A DNA stretch of 6,350 bases from positions 1 to 6,350 of the forward strand of contig DDMF01000005.1 of assembly GCA_002340515.1 (NCBI GenBank), given 5' to 3'. Position numbers and translations under genes: made by a program. Below are positions 5,137-6,350 of the stretch, piece after piece. Positions within the stretch are counted from its first letter, which is position 1. Each line of letters opens with the position of its first letter. Below the pieces are notes generated by a model that saw only the letters and a program-made list of their open reading frames with translations, had not been told where the DNA came from and ran no database searches. Origin of the DNA: Rhodobacteraceae bacterium UBA2553 (lineage in GTDB: Bacteria > Pseudomonadota > Alphaproteobacteria > Rhodobacterales > Rhodobacteraceae).

Positions 5137-6222
5137 ATGAGCCTGACCCCAGACCTGAAAGAACGCCTTGCCCGCGCCCGTGCCGATCTGCGCATGGGGG
5201 TGCCGGTGGTGTTGCAGGATGGGGCGCGATTTGCGGTGGCAGCGGCGGCGGAAACCCTGTCCTCCGGGCGGTTTCAGGACCTTGTGGAGTTGGGACCTCA
5301 TGCACCAGTCCTTGCCATCAGCCCACGCCGCGCCGAAACCCTAAAGGCCCGCGCCTATTCCGAAACCGTGGCCCGTGTTGAGCTTCCGAAAGACGCCGAC
5401 ACACGGTGGATCCTGGCCGTGGCGGACCCGGCAGATGACCTGAGCCACCCGATGAAAGGCCCGCTGAAAACCCGCCGCGAGGGATCGGATCTTTTGGAAA
5501 CGCAGGCCGTTCAGCTGTGTAAATCGGCGCAATTGCTGCCCGCCGCAGTGGTGGTCGAGGTCCCAGACGGCGCAGCACTTGCCCGCGCACATGACCTGAC
5601 CGTCCTTGAAATTGACACCGCGTTGGCCGATGAACTGACCCTTGCCCCCGTGGTGCACGCGCGCCTTCCCATGGCCGTGAGCGAGGCCGGGCGCCTGCAT
5701 ATTTTCCGCCCGGAAGATGGCCGAGAGGAACATTACGCGGTGGAAATCGGCCGCCCTGCCCGCGACAAACCCGTGCTTGCGCGCCTGCATTCCGCCTGTT
5801 TCACTGGCGATGTTCTGGGCAGCCTGAAATGCGACTGTGGCCCCCAGTTGCGCACCGCTTTGGCCCGCATGGGGCAAGAAGGTTCCGGGGTGCTATTGTA
5901 CCTGAACCAAGAAGGCCGCGGGATTGGGCTTGCCAATAAAATGCGCGCCTATTCCCTGCAAGATCAAGGATTTGACACGGTCGAGGCCAACCACCGACTT
6001 GGGTTTGAGGATGACGAGCGCGACTTTCGCATCGGCTCTGAAATTCTGAAAAACATGGGGTTCTCATCCGTTCGTTTGATGACAAACAACCCGCGCAAAG
6101 TGGACCGGATGAACGCCACCGGGGTTCATGTGGTTGAACGTGTGCCATTAAAGGTCGGCGAAGGCGCGCATAACGCGGCTTATCTCGCCACCAAAGCCAA
6201 GAAATCCGGGCATATCCTGTGA
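5137..6222 (+). CDS. ribA: GTP cyclohydrolase II with degenerate RibB-like N-terminal domain
   Basis: A 361-residue cytoplasmic enzyme. GTP cyclohydrolase II opens GTP to a pyrimidine, formate and pyrophosphate, the first step of riboflavin synthesis. The C-terminal half (about 172-361) is complete: zinc ligands Cys221, Cys232 and Cys234 in CFTGD...KCDC, NQEGRGIGL at 257-265, Tyr272, the catalytic Asp293 and Arg295 in DDERDF, and NNPRKV at 317-322. The N-terminal half (about 1-165) aligns by eye with DHBP synthase (RibB), but its acidic substrate/metal loop (normally DDEDREGE) is replaced by QDGARFAVAA (27-36), and the catalytic-histidine motif GHTEA is replaced by LLETQA (119-124). It should therefore make no DHBP, and a separate ribB is expected elsewhere. 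The fusion looks like a former bifunctional RibBA. The stop overlaps the next gene by 4 bp, so the two are probably cotranscribed. Confidence 0.93.
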   Translation: MSLTPDLKERLARARADLRMGVPVVLQDGARFAVAAAAETLSSGRFQDLVELGPHAPVLAISPRRAETLKARAYSETVARVELPKDADTRWILAVADPADDLSHPMKGPLKTRREGSDLLETQAVQLCKSAQLLPAAVVVEVPDGAALARAHDLTVLEIDTALADELTLAPVVHARLPMAVSEAGRLHIFRPEDGREEHYAVEIGRPARDKPVLARLHSACFTGDVLGSLKCDCGPQLRTALARMGQEGSGVLLYLNQEGRGIGLANKMRAYSLQDQGFDTVEANHRLGFEDDERDFRIGSEILKNMGFSSVRLMTNNPRKVDRMNATGVHVVERVPLKVGEGAHNAAYLATKAKKSGHIL

Positions 6223-6350
6223 CCCTGCCGCCGCTCCCCCGACGACACGACATGATCGTCACCCGCTGGGGCGCACGGTTTATGGGGCGACATATCCCCT
6301 GCGCAATCGGGCGTGGCGGTATGACGGATGACAAGCGCGAAGGCGATGGG
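6219..6350 (+). CDS. L,D-transpeptidase (YkuD family), N-terminal fragment cut by window end
   Basis: Only the first 44 codons are present. The segment IVTRWGARFMGRHIPCAIGRGG followed by TDDKREGDG matches the opening of short YkuD-domain proteins, in which a small beta-barrel start leads to the KREGDGxTP turn; the catalytic HxxxG...SxGC motif would lie beyond the window. YkuD enzymes form 3-3 cross-links or attach proteins to peptidoglycan. No signal peptide is visible at the start. I take the GTG at 6219, which overlaps the ribA stop as GTGA, the classic sign of translational coupling; an ATG at 6252 would remove 11 residues and has no clear ribosome-binding site. The function is a family-level call from a short piece. 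Confidence 0.75.
   Translation, partial: MTLPPLPRRHDMIVTRWGARFMGRHIPCAIGRGGMTDDKREGDG

Noticed and set aside
4601..5140. Plus-strand open frame of 179 codons across the response-regulator start
   Set aside because: It overlaps the receiver domain on the other strand, is rich in Arg, Pro, His and Ser, and has no recognisable domain.
5341..5877. Minus-strand open frame of 178 codons
   Set aside because: It lies wholly within ribA on the opposite strand and reflects codon bias in GC-rich DNA.
1..6350. CRISPR arrays, tRNA or rRNA genes, insertion sequences, phage or toxin-antitoxin genes
   Set aside because: None was recognised on either strand; short dyads and direct repeats are listed individually.

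Overview
The window looks like chromosomal DNA of an alphaproteobacterium, most likely a marine Rhodobacteraceae (Roseobacter-group) species. Base composition is moderately GC-rich, Shine-Dalgarno sequences are clear, and the protein sequences (a WCGPC thioredoxin-TPR protein, ExoIII, an OmpR-type regulator, and a GTP cyclohydrolase II with a degenerate RibB-like half) have the character of that group. The assignment rests on recognised protein sequence, not on a search.

Layout. 1-1573, minus strand: a 5'-complete, 3'-cut thioredoxin/TPR co-chaperone of the CnoX/YbbN type, preceded by exodeoxyribonuclease III (xth). A hairpin-rich spacer lies between them. 1693-3428: a redox/iron block made of a VOC (glyoxalase-fold) gene on the minus strand, a divergent soxR carrying the full [2Fe-2S] cysteine motif, and a VIT/CCC1-family iron/manganese transporter downstream of soxR. 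3425-3987, minus strand: a small cupin gene followed 3 bp later by a broken GNAT acetyltransferase remnant. The remnant has both a frameshift and a lost C-terminal two-thirds, and its end overlaps the transporter stop codon. 4146-4916, minus strand: an orphan OmpR/PhoB-type response regulator ending in a strong intrinsic terminator. 5137-6350, plus strand: ribA (riboflavin synthesis) with a 4-bp overlap into the start of a YkuD-type L,D-transpeptidase that runs off the window.

How the parts relate. The outer genes (thioredoxin co-chaperone, xth, response regulator, ribA, YkuD) read as housekeeping. The middle block (about 1650-4140) reads as accessory DNA: oxidative-stress sensing, metal handling, small single-domain enzymes and one gene remnant. 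The most notable combination is SoxR beside a VIT-family metal transporter and a divergent VOC protein. SoxR senses redox-cycling stress through an iron-sulfur cluster, and VIT proteins remove or sequester Fe2+, which fuels Fenton chemistry. Co-regulation is therefore plausible but not shown. I found no RNA gene, CRISPR array, insertion sequence or phage gene, and no clearly new multi-gene system.
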